64,000 nt of DNA from Hyphomicrobiales bacterium (GTDB lineage Bacteria > Pseudomonadota > Alphaproteobacteria > Rhizobiales > Rhizobiaceae): NCBI GenBank assembly GCA_002709005.1, contig PAPH01000048.1, forward strand, positions 28,899 to 92,898, written 5' to 3'. The notes beneath the pieces are model-generated. The model saw only the letters and a list, made by a program, of their open reading frames with translations. It did no database searches and had not been told where the DNA came from. This document shows positions 27,888-36,083 of the stretch, in pieces (position 1 is the stretch's first letter; each line of letters opens with the position of its first letter). The translations under genes were made by a program, and so were the position numbers.

Positions 27888-27897
27888 TTATCTATAA
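27888..27897. promoter_or_regulatory. BioR operator upstream of bioR
   Basis: TTATCTATAA is the established BioR recognition sequence in alphaproteobacteria. It overlaps a perfect TATAAT hexamer (27893-27898) and ends three bases before the bioR ATG, so it implies autorepression. Confidence 0.88.
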
Positions 27898-27900
27898 TCC

Positions 27901-28569
27901 ATGAAGGAAGCGACAGACGAGACCATTTCAGACCGTATCGCGCGCATTCTCGCGGATCGGATCATCTCTGGCGAGATCCGACCGGGCGTGCGCCTGCGCC
28001 AGGACCATATCGCAACGGAGTTCGGAACCAGCCACGTGCCCGTGCGCGAGGCCTTCCGCGCCTTGCAAAAACAGGGCCTGGCGGAGAGCGAGCCCTGGCG
28101 GGGGTTCCGCGTCACCGAGTTCGACATCGCCGAACTGCGTGAGGTTGCCGAGATGCGGGCAAGCCTCGAATCGCTCGCCTTGCGGCAAGCGGCACCGAAC
28201 CTGACGCGGGCGATTCTGGCTGAGGCGGAAGAGGTTACCCGGCATGGGGATCGGGCCGGCAATGTTCGTGAATGGGAAGCAGCGAACCGCAGATTTCACA
28301 CTCTGATCCTTGCGCCTTGCCGCATGCCGCGCCTGCTGCGCACGATTGACGACCTGCAGGCAGCCAGCGCGCGCTTCCTGTTCGCGGCGTGGCGCAGCGA
28401 CTGGGAAGCCCGCACCGACCACGACCACCGCGCCATCCTGGATGCGCTGAGAAAAGGGCAGACCGAGTTCGCCTGCTCGACGCTGGCGCGCCATGTCGGA
28501 TGGATCGGAAAGCGCAAGTCGGCATCAAAAAACGGTGATATCAGAGATACTTACGAGATTCCCGGATAA
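27901..28569 (+). CDS. bioR: BioR, GntR-family repressor of biotin genes
   Basis: 222-residue GntR regulator of the FadR/VanR group. N-terminal winged helix: ISDRIARILADRIISGEIRP, LRQDHIATEFGTSHVPVREA, FRALQKQGLAESEPWRGFRV (about 9-75). C-terminal FCD ligand domain begins near LREVAEMRASLESLALRQAA. BioR represses biotin synthesis and uptake genes in alphaproteobacteria; here canonical operators precede both bioR itself and bioY. The ATG lies only three bases after the operator and just behind a TATAAT, with no room for a Shine-Dalgarno sequence, so the mRNA may be leaderless or start further upstream. Confidence 0.93.
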   Translation: MKEATDETISDRIARILADRIISGEIRPGVRLRQDHIATEFGTSHVPVREAFRALQKQGLAESEPWRGFRVTEFDIAELREVAEMRASLESLALRQAAPNLTRAILAEAEEVTRHGDRAGNVREWEAANRRFHTLILAPCRMPRLLRTIDDLQAASARFLFAAWRSDWEARTDHDHRAILDALRKGQTEFACSTLARHVGWIGKRKSASKNGDIRDTYEIPG

Positions 28570-28579
28570 TTATCTATAA
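28570..28579. promoter_or_regulatory. BioR operator upstream of bioY
   Basis: A second exact TTATCTATAA overlapping TATAAT (28575-28580) directly after the bioR stop codon; TTACGA at 28551-28556 could serve as a weak -35 with an 18-base spacer. It places bioY-bioB under BioR. Confidence 0.88.
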
Positions 28580-28611
28580 TCTGTATTGATCCGTAGAACA
28601 CACCTCCAGAA

Positions 28612-28621
28612 TTATAGATGG
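28612..28621. promoter_or_regulatory. Degenerate second BioR site
   Basis: TTATAGATGG matches the reverse form of the BioR site (TTATAGATAA) at eight of ten positions, 42 bases centre-to-centre from the perfect site and 31 bases before the bioY ATG. It could support looping or be a relic. Confidence 0.45.
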
Positions 28622-28651
28622 CATTGAAGCCCACCTTTGGAGGACAGCCTC

Positions 28652-29209
28652 ATGGCATCGCTCAACCCCTCTTTGACACGACCCATATCGCTCTGGCGCG
28701 GTGTCCGCGTCACGCTTTGCGGCGCGGCCTTGATCACCATCGGCGCCAAGGTTCAGATCCCGTTCTGGCCCGTGCCGATGACGCTGCATACGCTTGCCAT
28801 ATTTTTCCTGGCAGCCGCTCTCGGACCCCGGCTCGGCTTCGCGGCCATGGCCGCCTATCTCGGTGCCGGGGCAATCGGTCTGCCGGTGTTTTCCGGCTCG
28901 CCGGAGCGCGGGACCGGGTTGGCCTACATGGTCGGACCGACCGGCGGCTATCTCCTCGGTTACCTGCTCTCCACCCTTGTGATCGGCCGGTTGGCCGAAG
29001 GACGCGGCCTGGTGGGCAAGGCGCTGGCGATGTTGGCCGGTCTTGCCGTGGTCTATGCGTTCGGTCTGGCATGGCTTGCGCTCTTCGCGCCAACCTCCAC
29101 GCTGATCGCCACCGGCTTCACACCGTTCATCCTCGGAGACCTGCTCAAGATCGCGCTGGCGGCAACGGTCGTCATCGGCTTCAGCCGCCTGAAAGGCCGC
29201 GCCGCATGA
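28652..29209 (+). CDS. bioY: BioY, biotin (or dethiobiotin) uptake S component
   Basis: Membrane substrate-binding protein for biotin, 185 residues with about six helices. Conserved BioY text: [40 protein letters not shown], and [14 protein letters not shown]. The ATG at 28652 has GGAGG eight bases upstream (an upstream in-frame start at 28637 lacks this). No BioM/BioN energising genes are in the window; solitary BioY proteins can transport alone or use a shared ECF module. Its stop overlaps the bioB ATG (ATGA), so the two are co-translated. Confidence 0.94.
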   Translation: MASLNPSLTRPISLWRGVRVTLCGAALITIGAKVQIPFWPVPMTLHTLAIFFLAAALGPRLGFAAMAAYLGAGAIGLPVFSGSPERGTGLAYMVGPTGGYLLGYLLSTLVIGRLAEGRGLVGKALAMLAGLAVVYAFGLAWLALFAPTSTLIATGFTPFILGDLLKIALAATVVIGFSRLKGRAA

Positions 29210-30195
29210 CCCGCACGAAGATCAGAACCGACTGGACCATGGACGAGGCAAGGGCGATACATGCCCTGCCTTTGCCGGATCTGATGCACCGCGCACAAAC
29301 TCTGCATCGGGCTCATTTCGACCCGACCGCGATCGAAACGGCGAGCCTGCTCAGCATCAAGACCGGCGGCTGTCCTGAGGATTGCGGCTACTGCTCGCAA
29401 TCGGCCCGCCACAAGACCGGCGTCAAGGCAACGAAGCTGATGGAGCCGGACGCGGTTCTGGCGGCCGCACGGCGCGCCAAGGCCGCCGGCGCCCAGCGCT
29501 TTTGCATGGGGGCTGCCTGGCGCAGCCCCAGGGACCGCCACATGGACAAGCTTTGCGACATGGTTCAAGGCGTTTCCGAACTCGGGCTCGAAACCTGCAT
29601 GACGCTCGGCATGCTGAAGCCCGACCAGGTAGCGCGGCTGAAGGCGGCCGGGCTCGATTTCTACAACCACAATATCGATACCTCGCCGGATTATTACCGC
29701 GAGATCGCTACGACACGGACGATGGAGGACCGGCTGGAGACGGTCAGCCACGTCCGCAACGGCGGGATCAGGGTCTGTTGCGGCGGCATCGTCGGCATGG
29801 GCGAGAGCGAAGAGGATCGCATCGCCATGCTGGTGACGCTCGCCACCCTGCCCGTCCATCCCGACAGCGTACCGGTCAATCTGTGGAACGAAATCGAGGG
29901 CGTGCCGGTACAGGAAACCGCTGAGCCCATCGATCCGTTCGCGCTCGTCCGTCTCGTGGCGCTGGCACGCGTCCTGATGCCCGCCTCCGTGGTGCGCCTA
30001 TCCGCCGGCCGCACGGGAATGAGCGACGAATTGCAGGCGCTCTGTTTTCTTGCCGGCGCCAATTCCATCTTCATCGGCGACCAGTTGCTGACCACCGGCA
30101 ACCCGGCTGCCTGGAAGGACCGTGCTCTGCTGGAACGCCTCGGCATGCAGGTGGCGCCGGCTATTCCGCAACCCTGCGGTCTGGCGGCCGAATAG
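29206..30195 (+). CDS. bioB: BioB, biotin synthase
   Basis: Radical SAM enzyme that inserts sulfur into dethiobiotin to form biotin; 329 residues. The radical SAM motif is [19 protein letters not shown] (CxxxCxxC, about 53-65). The [2Fe-2S] ligands are recognisable in [31 protein letters not shown] and [13 protein letters not shown], with the arginine ligand in [15 protein letters not shown]. All key residues appear intact. It is coupled to bioY; the other biotin genes (bioA, bioD, bioF) are not in the window. BioR control is implied by the operator before bioY. Ends one base before the convergent MocR stop. Confidence 0.96.
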   Translation: MTRTKIRTDWTMDEARAIHALPLPDLMHRAQTLHRAHFDPTAIETASLLSIKTGGCPEDCGYCSQSARHKTGVKATKLMEPDAVLAAARRAKAAGAQRFCMGAAWRSPRDRHMDKLCDMVQGVSELGLETCMTLGMLKPDQVARLKAAGLDFYNHNIDTSPDYYREIATTRTMEDRLETVSHVRNGGIRVCCGGIVGMGESEEDRIAMLVTLATLPVHPDSVPVNLWNEIEGVPVQETAEPIDPFALVRLVALARVLMPASVVRLSAGRTGMSDELQALCFLAGANSIFIGDQLLTTGNPAAWKDRALLERLGMQVAPAIPQPCGLAAE

Positions 30196-30196
30196 C

Positions 30197-31612
30197 TCAG
30201 CCGGGCAGGCTTTGGGTGAGGATTTCCACGGCCCGGGCAATCTGGATTTCGTCCAGCGCCGCATAGCCGAGACGAAGGGCTTGCGGCGCGGCACGCTCCA
30301 GCGCGAAACGGGTTCCGGGCAGAAGCGCAAGCCCTGCCGCTTCGGCGCGCTTCGCCCAGGTTTCGGCCGATACGTTCCCGCAACGCAGCCACAGCGCCAA
30401 CCCGCCCGCGGGCCTGTCGAAGACGATCCGCCCGCCCAGATGGTCCGAAAGTGCCGACGCCAGGACATCGCGGCGGGCGCGATAGATGCGGCGCGCCTTT
30501 CGCGCATGGCGGCCGAGATCGCCATCGCGGATCAGATCCGCCAGCGCGGCTTCAAGCGGCGCGTCGCCCTGCCGGTCTATCGCCGCACGGGCCGCGGCCA
30601 TCCGGCCCAGCAATGGCTCCGGGGCCATGGCGTAGCCGAGACGGATACCGGGTGAGAGCAATTTGGAGAGCGAGCCCACATAGATCAACGGCAGATCCGC
30701 CGGGGCGCGGGCCGCGAGCGGCAGGACCGGGCGGCCCTCGAAGCGATATTCGTGATCGTAGTCGTCCTCGATCAGCGTGATGCCGTGACGCTCGACCAGA
30801 TCCAGAAGCTGCAACCGGCGCGCGGCCCCCATGGTCACTGTGGTCGGATACTGGTGATGGGGCGTGACATAGACCGCGCTGATGCGCTGATCGTTTTCAA
30901 TCGCATCCTCGAGGGCGGCGACAGACAGGCCGCCCGCATCGACGGGAACGCCCCGCACGGCGGCTCCCGCGGCGCGAAAAGCCTCCCAGGCGAGCGGGTA
31001 GCCCGGCTCTTCCACGGCAATCATCTGACCAGGTTTCAGCGCCGCCTTCGCCGCCAGAAACAGCGCCATCTGACTGCCGCGCGTGAGCAGCAACCGTGCC
31101 GGATCGGCGACCACGCCGCGGTCCGAGGCCAGATAGGACGAAAGCGCGTGGCGCAGAACCGGCGTGCCGCGGGCATCGCCATAATCCGCACCCGCCCGGA
31201 AAGCCGGCGACAGCAATGCGCGGCGAAAGGCGCGCGCCAGCGCCTTGTCCGGCACCAGCTTGGGATCGGGCGCGCCGTCGCTGAAAGCCAGTGGCGGACG
31301 AACTGCCGCCGGCTCCACGGCAACGGACAGCGCAACCGGCTCAGCCATGCCTTCGGGCAGGTCCTGGGCGACGAACGTGCCGCGCGCCGGCTCGGCATGC
31401 AGCCAGCCCTGCGTCATGAGCTCCTGATAGGCGGCATCGACCGTGTTGCGGTGAACGCCAAGCTCGCGCGCCAGCGCGCGCGTTCCCGGCAGGCGGGCGC
31501 CGGGCTTCAGGCGGCCGCGCATGATGTCGCGGGTAATGGCACCGGCAATCGCCAGGAACAGCGGACCAGGCGCATCCTTCTCGATATCCAGCGCGAGCGG
31601 ATCAGACGCCAT
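30197..31612 (-). CDS. MocR-family regulator (GntR head with aminotransferase domain), PdxR-like
   Basis: 471 residues. The N-terminal GntR winged helix is LFLAIAGAITRDIMRGRLKP and LPGTRALARELGVHRNTVDA (about 17-60). The large C-terminal domain is a class I aminotransferase fold that binds PLP; the Schiff-base lysine is in IYVGSLSKLLSPGIRLGYA. MocR proteins often control PLP salvage, and a pyridoxal kinase gene lies in the divergent unit. The start at 31612 is the ATG that fits the family N-terminus; the frame runs open far upstream through the divergent genes. Regulation of pdxY is an inference from context. Confidence 0.9.
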   Translation of the reverse strand: MASDPLALDIEKDAPGPLFLAIAGAITRDIMRGRLKPGARLPGTRALARELGVHRNTVDAAYQELMTQGWLHAEPARGTFVAQDLPEGMAEPVALSVAVEPAAVRPPLAFSDGAPDPKLVPDKALARAFRRALLSPAFRAGADYGDARGTPVLRHALSSYLASDRGVVADPARLLLTRGSQMALFLAAKAALKPGQMIAVEEPGYPLAWEAFRAAGAAVRGVPVDAGGLSVAALEDAIENDQRISAVYVTPHHQYPTTVTMGAARRLQLLDLVERHGITLIEDDYDHEYRFEGRPVLPLAARAPADLPLIYVGSLSKLLSPGIRLGYAMAPEPLLGRMAAARAAIDRQGDAPLEAALADLIRDGDLGRHARKARRIYRARRDVLASALSDHLGGRIVFDRPAGGLALWLRCGNVSAETWAKRAEAAGLALLPGTRFALERAAPQALRLGYAALDEIQIARAVEILTQSLPG

Positions 31613-31700
31613 GACAACCGGCCTATCCAAATTTTCAAAACTGGCTCTTCTACACAGGCCGGACATTCGCGAGACAGATGGAAAAACGCAAGAGGCACTG

Positions 31701-31811
31701 ATGTCGAAATCCGCCCTGATCCTGCGCCGCGACGCCGGAACGTACGGGATCTCTCTGCGGCAGGACGGCCAATCGATGCTGCGAACATGGCTGGAGGCAA
31801 TGCCGGCATGA
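31701..31811 (+). CDS. Hypothetical 36-residue protein coupled to the MOSC gene
   Basis: Begins at ATG 31701 with AAGAGG six bases upstream and ends in a TGA overlapping the MOSC start (ATGA). Sequence starts MSKSALILRRDAGTYGISLR and matches no family I know. The good ribosome-binding site and overlap suggest that it is translated, perhaps to couple translation of the next gene. Confidence 0.45.
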   Translation: MSKSALILRRDAGTYGISLRQDGQSMLRTWLEAMPA

Positions 31812-32488
31812 CCGCGATCACCCTGCTGACCGGCCGCGCCCGACCGCTTCCGGGAAGCGATGCACTCAGCGGCATGAGGAAGACGCCTGCCGAGACGCCG
31901 CTTCGGCTTGGTCCCGAAGGGTTCGATGGCGATGAACAGGCGGATCGGCGGGTCCATGGCGGTATCGAGAAGGCGGTGCATCACTACCCGTGGGATCATT
32001 ATCCGCTCTGGCGCGCGGATCTCGGCGAGCTGCCCGCGCTCGGCGCGCCCGGCGGTTTCGGCGAGAACATCTCTGCATCCGGTCTGACCGAGGCCACGGT
32101 CTCGGTGGGTGACATCTTTCGCCTGGGCACGGCACTGGTGCAGGTCTCCCAGGGCAGGCAGCCCTGCTGGAAGCTCAACCACCGCTTCAACGTGCCGGAC
32201 ATGGCCCGCCGCCTGCAGAAGACCGGCCGTACCGGCTGGTATTACCGGGTGCTGGAACAGGGCTTCGTTGCGACGGGAGACCGGCTCGAACGTGTCGACC
32301 GCATCGCGCCGGATTGGACCTTGCACAGGCTCTGGCATGCGCTTTATGTCGACCGGATGAACCTCGGCGAACTCGAGGGCATAGCCGCCCTCGACGTGCT
32401 GGCCGAAGGCTGGCGGAAATACGCAGTGCGGCGGCTAGAGAGCGGCCGGGTGGAAGACTGGCGCAAGAGACTGGACGGCATAGCATGA
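31808..32488 (+). CDS. MOSC domain protein, YiiM-like
   Basis: 226 residues. The MOSC (molybdenum cofactor sulfurase C-terminal) core is present: GPEGFDGDEQADRRVHGGIE, KAVHHYPWDHYPLW, the GFGENISASGLTEATVSVGD strand region, and the conserved cysteine motif VSQGRQPCWKLNHRF near 118. YiiM proteins reduce N-hydroxylated bases using the molybdenum cofactor. It is the middle gene of a coupled unit: its ATG overlaps the 36-residue ORF and its TGA overlaps pdxY. Confidence 0.9.
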   Translation: MTAITLLTGRARPLPGSDALSGMRKTPAETPLRLGPEGFDGDEQADRRVHGGIEKAVHHYPWDHYPLWRADLGELPALGAPGGFGENISASGLTEATVSVGDIFRLGTALVQVSQGRQPCWKLNHRFNVPDMARRLQKTGRTGWYYRVLEQGFVATGDRLERVDRIAPDWTLHRLWHALYVDRMNLGELEGIAALDVLAEGWRKYAVRRLESGRVEDWRKRLDGIA

Positions 32489-33342
32489 CCCCTCCCCCCT
32501 TCGTGATCTCGATCCAGAGCCAGGTCGTGTTCGGCCATGTCGGCAATTCCGCGGCGCTGTTTCCGATACAGGCCGCGGGGCTCGAAGTGGCCGCGATCCC
32601 GACCGTGATCTTTTCCAACACCCCCGACTATCCCACCCTGCGCGGCCGCGCCCTGCCGCCGGAATTCTTCTCCGACCTGTTGCAGGGCGCGCGCGAGCGC
32701 GGGCTGCCGGAGCGGGCGGACTTTATCCTGACGGGCTATATCGGCTCGCTCGACGTGGCGATGATGGTGGCGGACTTCGTGGCCGAGGCGAAGGCCGCCA
32801 ATCCGCGCCTCACCTATCTTTGCGACCCGGTGATGGGCGACACCGGTCCCGGTCTCTATGTGCCGGAAGCCATCGCCGACGTCATGCGCGATCGTTTGCT
32901 GCCGATGGCCGACATCGCGACGCCAAACCCGTTCGAACTCGGTTGGCTGACCGGGCAGCCTGTCGCTACCCTCAAAGATCTCGTGACGGCGAAAACGTCT
33001 CTTCGCATCGCGCCCGGCGCGCATCTGATCGCCACGGGCTGCGCCCTCGAGGACACGCCCGTCGGTCACATCGAGAGCGTCGTGCTCGGCGATGAAGGCG
33101 CAAGCCGCCATCCGGTGGAGCATTTGCCGGTCGCGCTTCCCGGAACGGGAGATCTCTTCGCCGGGCTGATCGTCGCGGGGCTGGCATGCGGATCGTCCTT
33201 GCCGCAAGCCGTCGAGACTGCCCAGCGCCTCACGTTCCGCGCGCTGAACCATGCCCGCGAGCTCGGTGCCGGCGAAGTGGTGTTGAGCGAACCGGAATTC
33301 CGCCGCGAGCTTCTGACGCTCGATTCCCTGCGTAAGGGATGA
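32485..33342 (+). CDS. pdxY: PdxY, pyridoxal kinase
   Basis: Phosphorylates pyridoxal to PLP in the salvage pathway; 285 residues of the ribokinase-like fold. Signature segments: FVISIQSQVVFGHVGNSAAL at the N-terminus, FILTGYIGSLDVAMMVADFV, YLCDPVMGDTGPGLYV, IATPNPFELGWLTG, and the ATP/anion-hole motif ALPGTGDLFAGLIVAGLA with the catalytic aspartate. Overlaps the MOSC stop by four bases. Probably controlled by the divergent MocR protein, which binds PLP. A hairpin at 33390-33426 may end the transcript. Confidence 0.94.
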   Translation: MTPPPFVISIQSQVVFGHVGNSAALFPIQAAGLEVAAIPTVIFSNTPDYPTLRGRALPPEFFSDLLQGARERGLPERADFILTGYIGSLDVAMMVADFVAEAKAANPRLTYLCDPVMGDTGPGLYVPEAIADVMRDRLLPMADIATPNPFELGWLTGQPVATLKDLVTAKTSLRIAPGAHLIATGCALEDTPVGHIESVVLGDEGASRHPVEHLPVALPGTGDLFAGLIVAGLACGSSLPQAVETAQRLTFRALNHARELGAGEVVLSEPEFRRELLTLDSLRKG

Positions 33343-33389
33343 GAAATACTGCGGATCGGTTGAGATGACCTCGGTTTAGCGTCGCCCCC

Positions 33390-33426
33390 GGAGCCCTATG
33401 ATCCCATCGAGGAGATCGAGGGCTCC
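33390..33426 (+). terminator. Hairpin after pdxY
   Basis: GGAGCCCT (33390-33397) pairs with AGGGCTCC (33419-33426), with GATC...GATC able to pair inside the loop. There is no T run, so it is either a weak terminator or a stem that covers the possible ribosome-binding site (GAGGG) of the small ORF at 33431. Confidence 0.4.
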
Positions 33427-33430
33427 CACG

Positions 33431-33607
33431 ATGAAAGCTGACCGTTTGCTGAGCGGCGTCGATGACGCCGCGTTCTGTCACCGGATGACCGGGGCGTTCA
33501 ACCGTGGCCGAAGCCTCAACGAAAGGCCAGTCGAACGGGCTCACGACTGCACGTCGCACATGAATTTAACAACCATCAGATCGAAACGGGGCTGCCGGTC
33601 GTTTTGA
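33431..33607 (+). CDS. Possible DUF1737-like small protein, perhaps degenerate
   Basis: 58 residues from ATG 33431, with GAGGG eight bases upstream. The first half (DRLLSGVDDAAFCHRMTGAF then NRGRSL) matches my memory of the DUF1737 pattern xLLTGPDDAAFCHRVTEALNxGW, but the usual GSP and C-terminal half are replaced by unrelated sequence (RPVERAHDCTS onward). It may be a decaying gene. This is the only coding signal in the 33343-33657 gap. Confidence 0.4.
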   Translation: MKADRLLSGVDDAAFCHRMTGAFNRGRSLNERPVERAHDCTSHMNLTTIRSKRGCRSF

Positions 33608-33657
33608 AACAGAGGGCATCGCCCTCAAGCCATTCGCAGCGACCAGAGGCCGCGCCA

Positions 33658-34401
33658 TCAGACGATGCCGCCATCGGCGCGGATGGTCCTGCCGGTCACC
33701 CATCGCGCATCCTCCGATACCAGCATGGCGATCACGCGGGCGATGTCCTCTGGCTGTCCCACACGTCCGAGCGGGGTCTGGGCGGCGACCGCGTCGCCCC
33801 GTTCGGCAACCGCCTGACGCGTCATGTCGGTTTCAGTGAGGCCGGGAGCAACCGAATTGACGCGTATGCCGCGAGCGCCCAGTTCCTTGGCGAAACCTTC
33901 GGTCAGCGCAATCACCGCCGCTTTCGAAGCCGCATAGAGCGCGAAACCCGGTTGAACATTTTGCGCGAAACGAGACGAGAGCGTGACGATGGAGCCGCCT
34001 TCGGCCATCCTGGCAGCCGCCGCGCTGATCGCAAGCAGGGTGCCGCCGACATTGACGTCCATCACGGCAGTCACATCCTCGCCGCTGATGCCCTCGAGCT
34101 TCCCCCAGTGGTTGACCCCCGCAGCGGTCACCAGGATGTCGAGCCGGCCGAAACTGTCGATCGCCGCGTTGACGGCCGCTTCCGCAGTCTCGCTCTTGCG
34201 AACGTCGCCGCCCGAGATCACGGCCCGCCCGCCGGCGCGCGAGATGACATCGGCGACGGACTGGGCTTCGTCGCGCGCACTGCCATAGCCGATGACCACC
34301 GCCGCGCCGCGTTGGGCGAGAAGCTTCGCCGTCTCCGCACCTATTCCGCGCGAGGCACCGGTGATCCATGCGACCTTTCCATCGAGCGTTTCCATCGTCA
34401 T
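33658..34401 (-). CDS. SDR-family oxidoreductase
   Basis: 247-residue classical short-chain dehydrogenase/reductase. Cofactor motif TGASRGIG at about 14-21; a variant NAAG-like motif LVTAAGVNHWG; catalytic Ser in IVTLSSRFAQ and Tyr-x-x-x-Lys in LYAASKAAVIAL; C-terminal PLGRVGQPEDIARVIAMLVS. Likely NADP(H)-dependent, forming or oxidising a keto group. It is the last gene of the minus-strand IclR-linked operon, six bases after the quinone-reductase gene. Substrate unknown. Confidence 0.92.
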   Translation of the reverse strand: MTMETLDGKVAWITGASRGIGAETAKLLAQRGAAVVIGYGSARDEAQSVADVISRAGGRAVISGGDVRKSETAEAAVNAAIDSFGRLDILVTAAGVNHWGKLEGISGEDVTAVMDVNVGGTLLAISAAAARMAEGGSIVTLSSRFAQNVQPGFALYAASKAAVIALTEGFAKELGARGIRVNSVAPGLTETDMTRQAVAERGDAVAAQTPLGRVGQPEDIARVIAMLVSEDARWVTGRTIRADGGIV

Positions 34402-34407
34402 TGCCTC

Positions 34408-35127
34408 CTACCTGTTGGCGGTGATTGCGCTGTCGGGCACACGCGACAGCGGATCAGTGATGCCTTGCCCGCGATCGACCGGCCGCGCCGCAGCTTCCAG
34501 CAGGCGCGTGGCGAATTCATCGAGATAAGCGGCACGGCGGGCTTCATCGACCCGTGGAGCACCGTAGGCGACGAAGGGCTGCTCGAGCTCGTAGCCCATA
34601 TATTCGAGAACAAGATGCTGGAGCTGCCAGAGAACCTGGTCTTCAAGCTCGCCATAGGCGGCGCCGCGCCCGAAGCGTTGGGGCAGACCGCCGGTGGTCA
34701 TCGACACCATGGCCCGGCGACCGCGAAAGACCCCGGCCTCGTAGCGCAACCCGTCCGCATAGGCGAAACCATAGGCCAGAACACGCTCGATCCAGCCTTT
34801 CACGACGGCTGGCACCCCTCCCCACCACAAGGGGAACTGGAAGACCAGCAGGTCGGCCTCAGACACGCGAGCCTGTTCGCGGGCGATCTCGTCGCAAAAG
34901 CCCCCGGTGCGGACCGCATGGGCCTGTTCGCTCTGGTAGTGGAAGCGCTCGGAATCCGCGGCTCCGGTAAAATCATGCCGTCCCGCCCGGGGATCGAAAT
35001 CCTGCGCGACGAGATCGGAGACCGTCACCTTGTGCCCCGCCGCGCGAAGGGCGGCGGCGCCATGGGCGGCGAGCGCCGCATTGAACGAGGTCGGTTCGGG
35101 ATGTGCGAGTATGATCAGGACGTTCAT
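34408..35127 (-). CDS. NAD(P)H dehydrogenase (quinone), flavodoxin-like fold
   Basis: 239 residues, MdaB/KefF/NQO1-like family. Begins MNVLIILAHPEPTSFNAALA (phosphate loop of the FMN/FAD site) and contains LLVFQFPLWWGGVPAVVKGW and VLAYGFAYADG, the hallmark of the family, and MVSMTTGGLPQRFG. Start at 35127, five bases from the BKACE stop; a longer frame to 35208 overlaps that gene. Catalyses two-electron reduction of quinones or nitro compounds. Role in the operon is unclear; it may regenerate a cofactor or reduce an unsaturated intermediate. Confidence 0.88.
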   Translation of the reverse strand: MNVLIILAHPEPTSFNAALAAHGAAALRAAGHKVTVSDLVAQDFDPRAGRHDFTGAADSERFHYQSEQAHAVRTGGFCDEIAREQARVSEADLLVFQFPLWWGGVPAVVKGWIERVLAYGFAYADGLRYEAGVFRGRRAMVSMTTGGLPQRFGRGAAYGELEDQVLWQLQHLVLEYMGYELEQPFVAYGAPRVDEARRAAYLDEFATRLLEAAARPVDRGQGITDPLSRVPDSAITANR

Positions 35128-35131
35128 GCGA

Positions 35132-36064
35132 TCAGAAATCCACCCGGTCGGCACCCTTGAGTTCGAGGATTTCGCGCGCCTCGTCCGGTGTCGCCACCTC
35201 CATTCCAAGCGATTCCACCAACTGGCGGGCCAGGGTGACCTGCTCGGCGTTCGACTTGGCCAGACGTCCCGGGCCGATCCACAGCGAATCCTCGAGCCCC
35301 ACCCGCAGGTTGCCGCCCATCAGCACCGACTGCATGGCGACAGGCATCTGGTTCCGCCCCGCCCCCAGTACCGACCACTGGTAGGAATCCCCGAACAGGC
35401 GGTCGGCGGTTCTCTTCATGTGGATGACATCCTCGGGATGACCGCCAATGCCCCCCAGAATTCCGAAGACGCTCTGGATGAAAACCGGCGGCTTGATCAG
35501 GCCGCGCTCGACGAAATGGGCGCACGTATAGAGGTGGCCGATGTCGTAGCACTCGATCTCGAAACGGGTACCGTGCTCGGCGCAGGTGGTCAGGATATTC
35601 TCGATGTCGCCGAGCGTGTTGCGAAAGATGCGGTTGCGCGAACCTTCGAGATAGTCGCGCTCCCACTCGTGCTCGAACTCGGTGAAACGGTCGAGCATCG
35701 GATAGAGGCCGAAATTCATCGACCCCATGTTGAGGGAGGCGATCTCCGGCTTGAACTGGGCTACCGGCCGCAGTCGTTCCTCGATCGACATGGTCGCGGC
35801 CCCGCCTGTCGTGATGTTCAGGACGCAATTGGTGCGCTGCTTTATCACCTGCAGGAATTCGCCATAACGTTCGGGTGACTGGTCGGGCGCGCCGGTCTCC
35901 GGGTCCCGTGCATGCAGGTGGACGATCGACGCCCCCGCTTCGGCGGCGCCGATGGCGGCCTCGGCGATCTCCTGCGGCGTCACCGGGAGGTGGGGCGACA
36001 TCGAGGGTGTGTGGATCGAACCTGTGACCGCGCAGGTCACGATGACTTTCTGGCGCTTTGCCAT
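35132..36064 (-). CDS. BKACE family (DUF849) beta-keto acid cleavage enzyme
   Basis: 310-residue TIM-barrel enzyme that condenses a beta-keto acid with acetyl-CoA and cleaves it to acetoacetate plus a CoA thioester (Kce family). Seen: VIVTCAVTGSIHTPSMSPHL at the N-terminus, the zinc-site strand SIVHLHARDPETGAPDQSPE, LNITTGGAATMSIEERL, IASLNMGSMNFGLYPM, and VGLEDSLWIGPGRLAKSNAE. The intact HLHARDP motif supports an active metal enzyme. Specificity in the family varies widely and cannot be assigned. It follows the TRAP permease and precedes the quinone reductase in the operon. Confidence 0.94.
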   Translation of the reverse strand: MAKRQKVIVTCAVTGSIHTPSMSPHLPVTPQEIAEAAIGAAEAGASIVHLHARDPETGAPDQSPERYGEFLQVIKQRTNCVLNITTGGAATMSIEERLRPVAQFKPEIASLNMGSMNFGLYPMLDRFTEFEHEWERDYLEGSRNRIFRNTLGDIENILTTCAEHGTRFEIECYDIGHLYTCAHFVERGLIKPPVFIQSVFGILGGIGGHPEDVIHMKRTADRLFGDSYQWSVLGAGRNQMPVAMQSVLMGGNLRVGLEDSLWIGPGRLAKSNAEQVTLARQLVESLGMEVATPDEAREILELKGADRVDF

Positions 36065-36083
36065 GGAGGCCTCACTTCTGGTT

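Noticed and set aside
28618..29205. N-terminal extension of bioB over bioY in another frame
   Set aside because: The overlapping bioY frame is a clear family match and bioB has a coupled ATG at 29206.
31613..32338. N-terminal extension of the MocR gene
   Set aside because: The extension is antisense to the MOSC gene and the GntR domain starts right after the ATG at 31612.
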